This document shows positions 1-5,626 of a stretch of DNA of 5,685 nt, in pieces (positions within the stretch are counted from its first letter, which is position 1; every line of letters begins with the position of its first letter). The position numbers were made by a program, and so were the translations under genes. Below the pieces are notes generated by a model, which saw only the letters and a list, made by a program, of their open reading frames with translations, did not search any database and was not told where the DNA came from. The stretch comes from UBA1189 sp045647345 (GTDB taxonomy: Bacteria; Bacteroidota; Bacteroidia; Bacteroidales; Bacteroidaceae), in assembly GCA_045647345.1 (NCBI GenBank), contig JAZRMG010000058.1:1-5685 (forward strand), read 5' to 3'.

Positions 1-683
1 ACTACCTCATCGTTGGCAAGCACCGTACCCAGCTTGGGACACCAGTTCACCATGGTCTCGCCGAGGTAGGCGATGCGGTAGTTCATCAACACCTCCTGCT
101 GCTCTTTCTCGCTCATGGCCTTCCACTCCTCTGCAGTGAAGGTGAGCGCCTCGGACTGTGCAGCATCGATGCCCTCCGAGCCGTTCTGCTCGAAGTGTGC
201 CACCAGGTTCTCAATGGGCATTGCCTTGCCTTGGGCGTTGTCGTAGTATGAGCCAAACATCTTGACGAAGGCCCACTGGGTCCACTGATAATACTCTGAG
301 TCGCATGTGCGGATCTCACGGTCCCAGTCGAAGCAGAAACCGATCTTATCCAGCTGCTCGCGGTAGCGGGCAATGTTCTGCACGGTGGTGATGGCAGGGT
401 GCTGACCTGTCTGTATAGCATACTGCTCAGCAGGCAATCCGTAGGCATCATAGCCCATGGGGTTGAGCACGTTGTAGCCCTGCGAACGCTTGTAGCGAGC
501 GTAGATATCTGATGCGATATATCCCAGCGGATGACCTACGTGAAGTCCAGCCCCTGACGGGTAAGGGAACATATTAAGCACATAAAACTTCTTCTTCGCG
601 GAATCCTCGGTCACGCGATAGGTCTTATTGTCGACCCATCGCTGCTGCCATCTCTTCTCGATGTCTCTAAAATTGTATTCCAT
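1..683 (-). CDS. leuS: Leucyl-tRNA synthetase, N-terminal part (runs off left edge)
   Basis: Cytoplasmic class I aminoacyl-tRNA synthetase that charges tRNA-Leu with leucine using ATP. The window holds the first 227 codons; the rest lies beyond position 1. The frame begins MEYNFRDIEKRWQQRW at ATG 683-681. It then shows the typical LeuS block NMFPYPSGAGLHVGHPLGY, in which HVGH (residues 48-51, bases 531-542) is the class I HIGH motif that binds ATP. NPMGYDAYGLPAEQYAI (about residues 74-90) and the MVNWCPKLGTVLANDEV stretch at the edge are also characteristic of LeuS. Residues about 150-200 form an acidic segment (ENLVAHFEQNGSEG, then FTAEEWKAMSEKEQQE) that I associate with Bacteroidetes LeuS. 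The KMSKS loop and the full editing domain are not in view. A Bacteroidetes promoter box lies about 37 bp upstream. Identification is very secure; the frame is intact throughout. Confidence 0.98.
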   Translation of the reverse strand, partial: MEYNFRDIEKRWQQRWVDNKTYRVTEDSAKKKFYVLNMFPYPSGAGLHVGHPLGYIASDIYARYKRSQGYNVLNPMGYDAYGLPAEQYAIQTGQHPAITTVQNIARYREQLDKIGFCFDWDREIRTCDSEYYQWTQWAFVKMFGSYYDNAQGKAMPIENLVAHFEQNGSEGIDAAQSEALTFTAEEWKAMSEKEQQEVLMNYRIAYLGETMVNWCPKLGTVLANDEV

Positions 684-720
684 ATCTATTGCTTGTGTTT
701 TTATTCTTTTTTACAAACAG

Positions 721-747
721 CAAAGATATACAGAATTCTTGAAACAA
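721..747 (-). promoter_or_regulatory. Bacteroidetes-type promoter of leuS
   Basis: On the minus strand, bases 728-721 read TATCTTTG followed by C, a perfect match to the Bacteroidetes primary-sigma -7 box TAnnTTTG. A TTG at 747-745 is a possible -33 element, but the 17-bp gap is shorter than the usual 19-21 bp, so only the -7 box is convincing. Initiation about 6 bp downstream of the box would give a leuS leader of roughly 30 nt. That leader is AT-rich, lacks a Shine-Dalgarno sequence, and is too short for a T-box or leader-peptide attenuator. Confidence 0.7.
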
Positions 748-899
748 CTCCTTTTTATGGCGATTATTTATTTGTGCATACCATAAAAAATAGAACCTCG
801 TGAATGTTGTCAGTTATAGACCCATTCTACGACATTTTAAGACAGAAGGTACATAGCCAAATGTATTCATCGGCTTCTCCGAGTGTAAACATACCATAT

Positions 900-926
900 G
901 GACATACAAACGATCAATGTATGTCC
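900..926 (-). other. Stem-loop just after the sorting-tail stop codon
   Basis: GGACATACA (900-908) is perfectly complementary to TGTATGTCC (918-926), giving a 9-bp stem with a 9-base loop. It starts 8 bases downstream of the TAA at 934-936 on the minus strand. No T-run follows it, so it may be a 3'-end-stabilising hairpin or part of a Rho-dependent end rather than a classical terminator. Its position right after the second stop, not the first, suggests that the 3' end of the original gene was here. Confidence 0.4.
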
Positions 927-933
927 TCGGTAA

Positions 934-1059
934 TTACTTAACAAACTTCTTGTTGCCCACGATGTATACACCTCGCTCGTGGGCCTTAGTAGGACGCCCT
1001 TGCAAGTCGTACACCGCTGTTGAAATGAGGCATGCAAACGATTGGAAACACAGCCGCCT
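934..1059 (-). pseudogene. Stranded C-terminal sorting tail (T9SS/Por-like), in frame after the glycosidase stop
   Basis: Directly after the TAA of the glycosidase gene (1060-1062) the same reading frame stays open for 41 codons and ends at TAA 934-936. The distal part reads VYDLQGR, then GVYIVGNKKFVK as the last residues before the stop. This is the pattern of the Bacteroidetes type A sorting domain (Por secretion tail: a [IV]YDLxGR strand, then GxYI, then GKKxxK at the C-terminus). The first 14 or so codons after the stop (RRLCFQSFACLIST) resemble nothing and contain two Cys, so a small frameshift or deletion scar may lie there. There is no start codon of its own. It could be the former C-terminus of the glycosidase, cut off by a nonsense change, or the remnant of another gene whose body was deleted. 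The tail resemblance is seen directly; the history is inference. Confidence 0.6.
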
Positions 1060-2832
1060 TTAACGCGACAATCTGTTCAGTTCACTTTGCCCGCTGCGGA
1101 TGAGTGTAGCGAAATCGTCACTGTACTGGCTGCTGAGACCAAATTTCTGAAGCAGTGCATCCAACTCGGCGAGCTTAACAGCATTGCCTGCGTTGATGAA
1201 CTCCTCGCGCAAGACACGCACCTTCTCGCAAGCCTGTATGCCCTCGATGAGCTTTTCGAAGCGCACAGAACTACGGCCATAGGGATAAATCATATAGGTG
1301 TCTCCTGCAGGCCATTGACGGAAACGGGTATCGCGGAGGGGGTGCTCGACCCAACTGTTGTAGGCCCAGCGCAGATAGCCGTCATACTCAGTGCTCGCTA
1401 CATAGAAACCATACCATGCAGCTTCGGCGGGTACAGAGAAGGTGAAGGTGTTGGGTTTGTGGGTAGAACAGCAGGTATATACAGTGGTCTTCTTGCCTTC
1501 GGCCTTGCGGCGGTCAAACACCTCTTGGGGAAGCAATTCGGCCTGATCGAGCGCAATACAGTAGTCGTAGAGGCCATCTTCGATCTCGGGATGCCAGTTA
1601 CCAGCAAGCGACACGCGAAATTCGGGGTCGGCCTTACGGATGACGGCCATGGCCTTTTGCATGGCATGCATAGGGCGCTCATCCATAGCAATAGTGGTAA
1701 TGGAGAACCACCCCTTTTCTCTAAGATGCTGTGAGAAAGCCTTGAGCATAGCTACCCACATCTCTTCGTAAGCCACATCGCCAGGTGCAGCACGAAGCAC
1801 TTGCATGCGGTTAGTAGCCACGTCGTAATAAGGGAAGCTGAGAGCCCAAGGTATCATGGAAAAACAGTTGATCTGGTTGTTGATGCCGCAGCTCATCATA
1901 AACTCGACCCAGCGGTCGAACACTTCGAAGCCGAATTCCCACGTACCATCAAGACACTTGGTCCATGTCACCATGGAGTCGAAGTGATCCTCGGTCTGTC
2001 CGTTCCACGGCTTGTGCATGATGCTAGCAGTGATGACCTTCTGACCGGCAGCAGCCAACATCTCCATCGAAGGACGCATTGCAGCGAGATGGGCATCGCT
2101 CCACAAAGGTGTACCATAGTAGCGGGCCTCGGCAAAGGGATTCTGCCACAGGTCGAGGTGAAACCGCCACTCCTTGGGAGCGGGCAATACATGACCCGTC
2201 ACCTCAATATGCAGAGGTAGCCTGGCCACGGTACGCTTGCCTTCCTTGATACTGAGCTGTCCGCTATAGATACCAGGAACAGCGTCAGCGGGCACTTGAC
2301 AGCTCACCCATACCGGGCGAACACTCATGGCGTCTATGCCGATGGCTTCGGCATGGGGATCTATGATGTCGGATACCATAGCAGAATCGTATCGGGTGTG
2401 GTCGGGACGATAGCCGCAGCCTGCGCCATGGCCATCGGGCATAGCCCATGCATCGGTCTTCACGTAGCGTACGAAAGCCGCCTGAACTGCTCCGGAAGGG
2501 AGGCAATGGCGACCATTCCTAAAGGGAGTCAACTGCAACGTGAGGGGAGCAAGGCTGTCGGTAGTCACGGCGCTGTAAATCACGGCTTGGGTGCTCACCC
2601 GCTCACCACGCCATGCGGTGAGCGTCTCACTACGCTTCAGTGCCTTGATGTCGGGCAAGGAGTGCCACGCATAGCGCACATCGCTCGTACCCCAGGCAGC
2701 ATGTATATGCTTGACATCTTTCCACTCTTCGGTAACGGCTGTCTTGTGGTCGGGAAGTTCAATAAAGGAATCTTGTGCTTGGGTTAAGCAAGCGAAGCCA
2801 GCGAGAGCGGCAAGTAGCAATATTTTTTTCAT
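1060..2832 (-). CDS. Secreted glycoside hydrolase family 123 / DUF4091 protein (beta-N-acetylgalactosaminidase-like)
   Basis: Predicted exported glycosidase of 590 aa. An N-terminal signal peptide (MKKILLLAALAG, then TQA|Q, cleavage near residue 19) is followed by a beta-sandwich region (about 20-215, with WRGERVSTQAVIY near 74-86). A TIM-barrel region of about 220-545 follows, and its C-terminal part matches DUF4091: DGYLRWAYNSW (484-494), GDTYMIYPYGRSS (510-522) and RFEKLIEGIQACEKVRVLRE. Known GH123 enzymes release beta-linked GalNAc by substrate-assisted catalysis with an adjacent Asp-Glu pair; the natural candidate here is D384-E385 in AMDERP (bases 1678-1683). Likely substrates are host or microbial glycans carrying terminal beta-GalNAc, but specificity is inferred only from family. 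I start at ATG 2832-2830; a TTG two codons upstream would also keep the frame, but the ATG begins a standard signal peptide. The gene lies 25 bp after the DUF2851 gene and is probably co-transcribed with it. The body ends at a normal place for the family, so the enzyme is probably functional despite the stranded tail downstream. Confidence 0.85.
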   Translation of the reverse strand: MKKILLLAALAGFACLTQAQDSFIELPDHKTAVTEEWKDVKHIHAAWGTSDVRYAWHSLPDIKALKRSETLTAWRGERVSTQAVIYSAVTTDSLAPLTLQLTPFRNGRHCLPSGAVQAAFVRYVKTDAWAMPDGHGAGCGYRPDHTRYDSAMVSDIIDPHAEAIGIDAMSVRPVWVSCQVPADAVPGIYSGQLSIKEGKRTVARLPLHIEVTGHVLPAPKEWRFHLDLWQNPFAEARYYGTPLWSDAHLAAMRPSMEMLAAAGQKVITASIMHKPWNGQTEDHFDSMVTWTKCLDGTWEFGFEVFDRWVEFMMSCGINNQINCFSMIPWALSFPYYDVATNRMQVLRAAPGDVAYEEMWVAMLKAFSQHLREKGWFSITTIAMDERPMHAMQKAMAVIRKADPEFRVSLAGNWHPEIEDGLYDYCIALDQAELLPQEVFDRRKAEGKKTTVYTCCSTHKPNTFTFSVPAEAAWYGFYVASTEYDGYLRWAYNSWVEHPLRDTRFRQWPAGDTYMIYPYGRSSVRFEKLIEGIQACEKVRVLREEFINAGNAVKLAELDALLQKFGLSSQYSDDFATLIRSGQSELNRLSR

Positions 2833-2857
2833 TATCAAAAATGGTTTTATGTGTGTG

Positions 2858-4171
2858 CTATTCTTTTATTTCGTACTCTTGTTTCAGATATTCATAACCA
2901 ATGCGGCAACGCAAGCAGTCGCGGCGGTCACAATACTGTTTTTTGAGTTGAATGAGGGCCTGGCTATCGGCGGCATTCTTCACCAATATGCCGCAATCAG
3001 ACCAGCCACGGATGATGTAATTGTTTTCAGCCTTCAGTTGCTCTAGTAGGGCAATGGCCTGTTCACAATACTGCTCGCTATCTTTGCGGCGACCATAACT
3101 GTGGTAGAAGGGCGCCACGGAATTGATCAGCAATAACGTCACGGTACTGCTAGTAATGCGCTTCTTTATAGGTGCAGAGACAGTAGAGCCAAACACATAA
3201 TGTGTATCCCAATATTCCGAAGCATTGACATCCAACAGGGCGGTGATTGTCATACGGTCTGGAGCTGCCAATAACTTCGATACGCTGACACGGTGTTCAT
3301 GATAGAGCATGGCCAACTGTGCCAACCGCACATGGGGGAAGTTAGCCGGACGCATACCCAAATGACGCCATTGCGTATAGCACATGGGATGGAGACCAAA
3401 CTTATGTGCCAAGAACTTATACTCACGGCACAACGACTGGTAGTACTCATCTGTCGTCAATTCCGAGTGGTAATATTCAGGGATAGCCTCATCGGCAAGC
3501 AGTCCGGCCTGTCCGAAGAAGATGGCCTCAACCTGCAACAAGTTGTCGGCATGCTTGTCCACAGCACGGAAGTCTATGCGACGCGCCCACTCCTCAAAAG
3601 CCTCTCCATTGATGCCGAAACCGAAGTTACGCGCCAAAGTGCAGAAAAGGGCATCGTCCCAATTCTTGTCATGAGCATCGTAGCGTTCGGCTATTTGTGC
3701 GGCACGCATCTCGAAACGTTCACACAAAAGCGACGAGAGAAAGCTATGCAGAGTAAGACTACTCAGCTCAGGGATGATGCGATAACAAGGGGGATAGTGT
3801 TCGGTCTTATGGAGCTGGGCATAATTATCGGCAATATGCTGAGGAACCTTTAACTCCAGCTGAGGAATGGGGGTTCCATCGGTACGTACGACTACCTTAT
3901 CAACTGTTTCCGCCACATGGAGCACCACCGAGTCATAACGTACATTGCTGTCGTGACCATGCTGCATCCAGTCTGAAGCACGCCCATGAATCTCTACATT
4001 GCCCACCCAAAGCGTACCGGCAATCTTCACCTTAGCATTAAAGAAGTCGGGGCCATCGCTGCGGTTCTCCATACCAGGATGTATCACCTCTATGAGTTGT
4101 CCGTCAGTTGTTTTCAGTTCGGAAAGAGACAACAAACGATGCTTCCATATATAGCGTACAAGAGCTTCCAT
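2858..4171 (-). CDS. DUF2851 family protein, function unknown
   Basis: Cytoplasmic protein of 437 aa (no signal peptide or membrane segment seen) matching the DUF2851 family, which I know from Bacteroidetes and which has no established role. The N-terminal signature is HPGMENRSDGPDFFNAKVKI (31-50), GNVEIHGRASDWMQHGH (57-73), then YDSVVLHV. The middle has NFGFGING (182-189) and LGMRPANFPHVRLAQLA (271-287). The C-terminus has a conserved Cys cluster, C414-x4-C419-x2-C422 in YCDRRDCLRCRIG, which could bind metal. The full family length appears present. The start ATG 4171-4169 gives the standard MEALVRYIWKHRLLS opening. The GPDF and VEIH blocks, 16 residues apart, recall the layout of PD-(D/E)xK nuclease-fold sites, but that is speculation. 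A weak promoter-like CAACTTTG lies 20 bp upstream, inside a palindromic repeat; the glycosidase gene follows after 25 bp. Confidence 0.9.
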   Translation of the reverse strand: MEALVRYIWKHRLLSLSELKTTDGQLIEVIHPGMENRSDGPDFFNAKVKIAGTLWVGNVEIHGRASDWMQHGHDSNVRYDSVVLHVAETVDKVVVRTDGTPIPQLELKVPQHIADNYAQLHKTEHYPPCYRIIPELSSLTLHSFLSSLLCERFEMRAAQIAERYDAHDKNWDDALFCTLARNFGFGINGEAFEEWARRIDFRAVDKHADNLLQVEAIFFGQAGLLADEAIPEYYHSELTTDEYYQSLCREYKFLAHKFGLHPMCYTQWRHLGMRPANFPHVRLAQLAMLYHEHRVSVSKLLAAPDRMTITALLDVNASEYWDTHYVFGSTVSAPIKKRITSSTVTLLLINSVAPFYHSYGRRKDSEQYCEQAIALLEQLKAENNYIIRGWSDCGILVKNAADSQALIQLKKQYCDRRDCLRCRIGYEYLKQEYEIKE

Positions 4172-4189
4172 GATATGATTTACAGTTTC

Positions 4190-4251
4190 ACAAAGTTGCG
4201 ATTTAGCGAGAGCAAAGACTGCTTGAAGACTCTGCCGAGCGTAGCAACTTC
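4190..4251. repeat. Imperfect palindromic intergenic repeat, diverged copy
   Basis: The ends AAGTTGC (4193-4199) and GCAACTT (4244-4250) are a perfect 7-bp inverted repeat. The inner part has GCGAGAGCAAAGAC on the left and GACTCTGCCGAGC on the right, which are only partly complementary. The CAAAGTTG start, the GCGAGAG left motif, the CCGAGC right motif and the AACTTC end match the layout of the two repeats next to dusB. The left end read on the minus strand is CAACTTTG (4198-4191), one base off the TAnnTTTG promoter box, and lies 19 bp before the DUF2851 start codon. It may therefore give a weak promoter. Confidence 0.5.
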
Positions 4252-4352
4252 AACGTTAGTTAATTTACAAATTACAATATATTTACCATCCTACAATCCA
4301 CGAATCAACTATTCCTTACGAGTCAAATAGGATATCGTCAAAAAGGCAAGAA

Positions 4353-5333
4353 TTAGCCGTATTGCTTCTTGATCTGCTCGAATATCTCGAACAACTCCTC
4401 CACGGTCTCGGCACGCAGCATAGCGATGCGCAGTTGCTTGAAGTCGGGCAACCCCTTGAAGAGTGGTGTAGCGGCCAGGTGGCGGCGTATGTGCAGTATG
4501 CCACGGCGTTCATCAAGGCGGGCTACGCTCCGCATCACCTGTTCGCGAAGGATATCCATCCGCTCATCGAAGGTCAGAGGAGGCAGATGCTCACCTGTCT
4601 CGAGATAGTGCTTCACCTCGCGGAATATCCAGGGGCGGCCAAAGCTGGCGCGACCTATCATCACGGCATCCACACCGTAGCGGTCAAAGCACTCCTTGGC
4701 TCGCTCGGGAGTGGTGATGTCGCCATTACCTATAATAGGAATATGCATACGAGGATTATTCTTTACCTCACCGATGAGTGTCCAGTCGGCCTCGCCGGTA
4801 TACATCTGTGCACGGGTACGGCCATGAATGGTGAGCGCCTTGATGCCGCAGTCCTGCAACTGCTCGGCCAGGTCGACGATGATTTTCGAACTCTCGTCCC
4901 ATCCGAGGCGGGTTTTCACGGTGACAGGAGTGTTCACTGCATTTACTACCGAACGCACGATATCGAGCATCAGCGGCACATTCTGCAGCATGCCTGCACC
5001 AGCGCCCTTGCCTGCTACGCGCTTTACGGGGCAGCCAAAATTGAGGTCTATGATGTCGGGGTTCACTGTCTCTACGATGCGTGCCGCCTCCGTCATCGAG
5101 TCTACGTCACGCCCATAGATCTGTATGGCCACGGGGCGCTCCTCGTCGCTGATGGTGAGCTTCTGCATCGACTTGTTTACCTGACGGATAAGTGCATCGC
5201 TCGACACGAACTCCGTATACACGAGGTCGGCACCAAACTCCTTGCACATCAGCCTGAAGCCAAGGTCGGTGACATCCTCCATCGGTGCCAGCAGCACCGG
5301 ATACTTGCCTAATTCTATCTGATCAATCTTCAT
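4353..5333 (-). CDS. dusB: tRNA-dihydrouridine synthase (DusB-type)
   Basis: Cytoplasmic flavoenzyme of 326 aa that reduces specific uridines in the tRNA D-loop to dihydrouridine with FMN and NADPH. The FMN-binding TIM barrel covers about residues 1-240: LLAPMEDVTD (14-23), QIYG (71-74), then LNFGCPVKRVAGKGAGAG (97-114) with the catalytic general-acid Cys101. Next are VKTRLGW with K140, IHGRTRAQMYTG with H170, GNGDI (202-206) and the FMN-phosphate motif MIGRASFGRPW (225-235). The C-terminal helical tRNA-binding domain includes RRHLAATPLFKGLPDFKQLR (283-302), the form usual in Bacteroidetes DusB. All key residues are present and the length is normal. The gene has its own promoter only 8 bp from the ATG, so its mRNA is probably leaderless or nearly so. 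It is separated from the DUF2851 gene by 181 bp, in which I see no convincing terminator. The DusB rather than DusA or DusC assignment rests on overall family resemblance. Confidence 0.96.
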   Translation of the reverse strand: MKIDQIELGKYPVLLAPMEDVTDLGFRLMCKEFGADLVYTEFVSSDALIRQVNKSMQKLTISDEERPVAIQIYGRDVDSMTEAARIVETVNPDIIDLNFGCPVKRVAGKGAGAGMLQNVPLMLDIVRSVVNAVNTPVTVKTRLGWDESSKIIVDLAEQLQDCGIKALTIHGRTRAQMYTGEADWTLIGEVKNNPRMHIPIIGNGDITTPERAKECFDRYGVDAVMIGRASFGRPWIFREVKHYLETGEHLPPLTFDERMDILREQVMRSVARLDERRGILHIRRHLAATPLFKGLPDFKQLRIAMLRAETVEELFEIFEQIKKQYG

Positions 5334-5341
5334 TTGTTTGG

Positions 5342-5372
5342 CAAAGTTAGTGCAAGGCGAGAGGAGAACAAA
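5342..5372 (-). promoter_or_regulatory. dusB promoter, TTTG-N19-TAACTTTG
   Basis: On the minus strand, TTTG (5372-5369) is separated by 19 bp from TAACTTTG (5349-5342), a full match to the Bacteroidetes -33/-7 consensus with ideal spacing. The usual start about 6 bp after the -7 box falls near 5336, while the dusB ATG begins at 5333. The predicted leader is therefore 0-4 nt. The -7 box is the outer end of a palindromic intergenic repeat and the -33 box lies at the edge of that repeat's central hairpin. Confidence 0.75.
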
Positions 5373-5414
5373 ATAAATTCATTTATTTTTTATCCCGAGC
5401 CGCCGCCTAACTTC
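5342..5414. repeat. Imperfect palindromic intergenic repeat, dusB-proximal copy
   Basis: The outer ends AAGTTAG (5344-5350) and CTAACTT (5407-5413) form a perfect 7-bp inverted repeat. Inside are TGCAAGGCGAGAGG on the left and CCGAGCCGCCGC on the right. A perfect central hairpin follows: AAAATAAAT (5370-5378), loop TC, ATTTATTTT (5381-5389). The neighbouring copy at 5432-5495 shares the identical 13-mer TAGTGCAAGGCGA and the identical 10-mer CCGAGCCGCC at offsets of 88 and 84 bp, so the two are tandem direct repeats of a palindromic unit. From memory, units of the form GCAAAGwTAGTGCAA...CCGAG...CTAwCTT are common between genes in Bacteroidales; I cannot confirm this here. Confidence 0.7.
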
Positions 5415-5431
5415 TTTTTCCTTGCGAAAAT

Positions 5432-5495
5432 CAAGTAGTGCAAGGCGATGGAAAGAACAAAACAAGTTTTGAATTTTTCCGAGCCGCCTAGCTTC
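5432..5495. repeat. Imperfect palindromic intergenic repeat, distal copy
   Basis: Tandem copy of the element beside dusB. It shares TAGTGCAAGGCGA (5436-5448) and CCGAGCCGCC (5479-5488) exactly. It has its own perfect central hairpin CAAAAC (5458-5463), loop AA, GTTTTG (5466-5471), whose sequence differs from that of the first copy. The tip therefore varies while its ability to pair is kept, which suggests selection on structure or an origin from independent insertions. Its promoter end is decayed (CAAGTAG instead of CAAAGTTAG), so it should not drive transcription toward dusB. Confidence 0.65.
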
Positions 5496-5510
5496 TATTT
5501 CTTTATGTAC

Positions 5511-5543
5511 AAAAAATGGAGGCGACCCTCCCGGGCGGCCTCC
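5511..5543 (-). terminator. Strong intrinsic terminator, minus strand
   Basis: GGAGGC (5518-5523) pairs with GCCTCC (5538-5543). Inside, after a 2x2 internal loop, CCC (5526-5528) pairs with GGG (5533-5535), leaving a 4-base loop. On the minus strand the stem is followed by ATTTTTTG (5517-5510), a typical U-run. On the plus strand it is followed by CAAAAAG, so it works only for leftward transcription. It insulates dusB from anything transcribed further right. Confidence 0.85.
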
Positions 5544-5584
5544 CAAAAAGTCTCAAAAAGCATGATAGGAATTATTCTATCATT
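5511..5584 (-). ncRNA. Candidate short RNA of about 73 nt (promoter box, 5' hairpin, terminator)
   Basis: A -7-like box TACCTTTG (5596-5589) sits about 6 bp before a perfect 7-bp stem-loop, ATGATAG (5562-5568) with CTATCAT (5577-5583). After it come two CTTTTTG units (on the minus strand CTTTTTG-AGA-CTTTTTG, 5559-5543), the strong terminator hairpin and a U-run. If the box is active, the product would be a structured RNA of about 73 nt without a coding frame (only ATG ATA GAA TAA at its start). The -33 element is poor: the nearest TTTG (5624-5621) is 24 bp away. The alternative is that the terminator belongs to a gene off the right edge and the box is chance. Confidence 0.3.
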
Positions 5585-5588
5585 GTCG

Positions 5589-5596
5589 CAAAGGTA
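5589..5596 (-). promoter_or_regulatory. Promoter-like -7 box TACCTTTG
   Basis: Minus-strand TACCTTTG, followed by CG, fits the TAnnTTTG consensus. It points leftward at a hairpin and terminator rather than at a gene. A TTTG at 5624-5621 is 24 bp upstream, longer than the usual 19-21 bp. The 11-bp phased GTGAC array begins 33 bp upstream of the box. Confidence 0.35.
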
Positions 5597-5626
5597 GCTT
5601 ATAGCATTACTCTAACCGAACAAAAA

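Larger units (their letters stand above)
684..933. other. AT-rich intergenic region between leuS and the glycosidase/tail
   Basis: No gene is visible on either strand in these 250 bp. Apart from the leuS promoter it contains two inverted repeats. The first is a 9-bp stem, TTTTTATGG (752-760) with CCATAAAAA (781-789), around a 20-base loop. It lies just upstream of the leuS promoter; its T-run precedes and its A-run follows the stem, so it is not an intrinsic terminator on either strand. The second, GGACATACA/TGTATGTCC, is listed separately. I found no clear U-run terminator for the glycosidase transcript. Confidence 0.6.

Noticed and set aside
113..451. 112-codon minus-strand frame within leuS
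   Set aside because: It is an out-of-frame shadow; the true leuS frame reads through the same bases with conserved LeuS motifs.
684..720. T-box or leucine attenuator in front of leuS
   Set aside because: The leader predicted from the TATCTTTG box is only about 30 nt, with no specifier loop, T-box motif, leader peptide or competing hairpins.
752..789. 9-bp inverted repeat TTTTTATGG/CCATAAAAA as a terminator of the glycosidase transcript
   Set aside because: On both strands the T-run comes before the stem and the A-run after it, the reverse of an intrinsic terminator, and the stem is weak and AT-rich with a 20-base loop.
1042..1734. 230-codon plus-strand open frame opposite the glycosidase
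   Set aside because: It is antisense to a well-supported GH123-like gene; its product has no domain I recognise. The other plus-strand frames at 1801-2220, 2296-2787 and 3293-3853 are rejected for the same reason.
2836..2838. TTG start two codons upstream of the glycosidase ATG
   Set aside because: The ATG at 2832 begins a classical MKK signal peptide; the upstream TTG adds only two residues and has no supporting signal.
4362..5312. 316-codon open frame on the plus strand opposite dusB
   Set aside because: It mirrors dusB almost end to end. Its translation shows no recognisable domain, and the opposite strand encodes a textbook DusB with all catalytic residues. Stop-poor antisense frames are common in GC-balanced genes.
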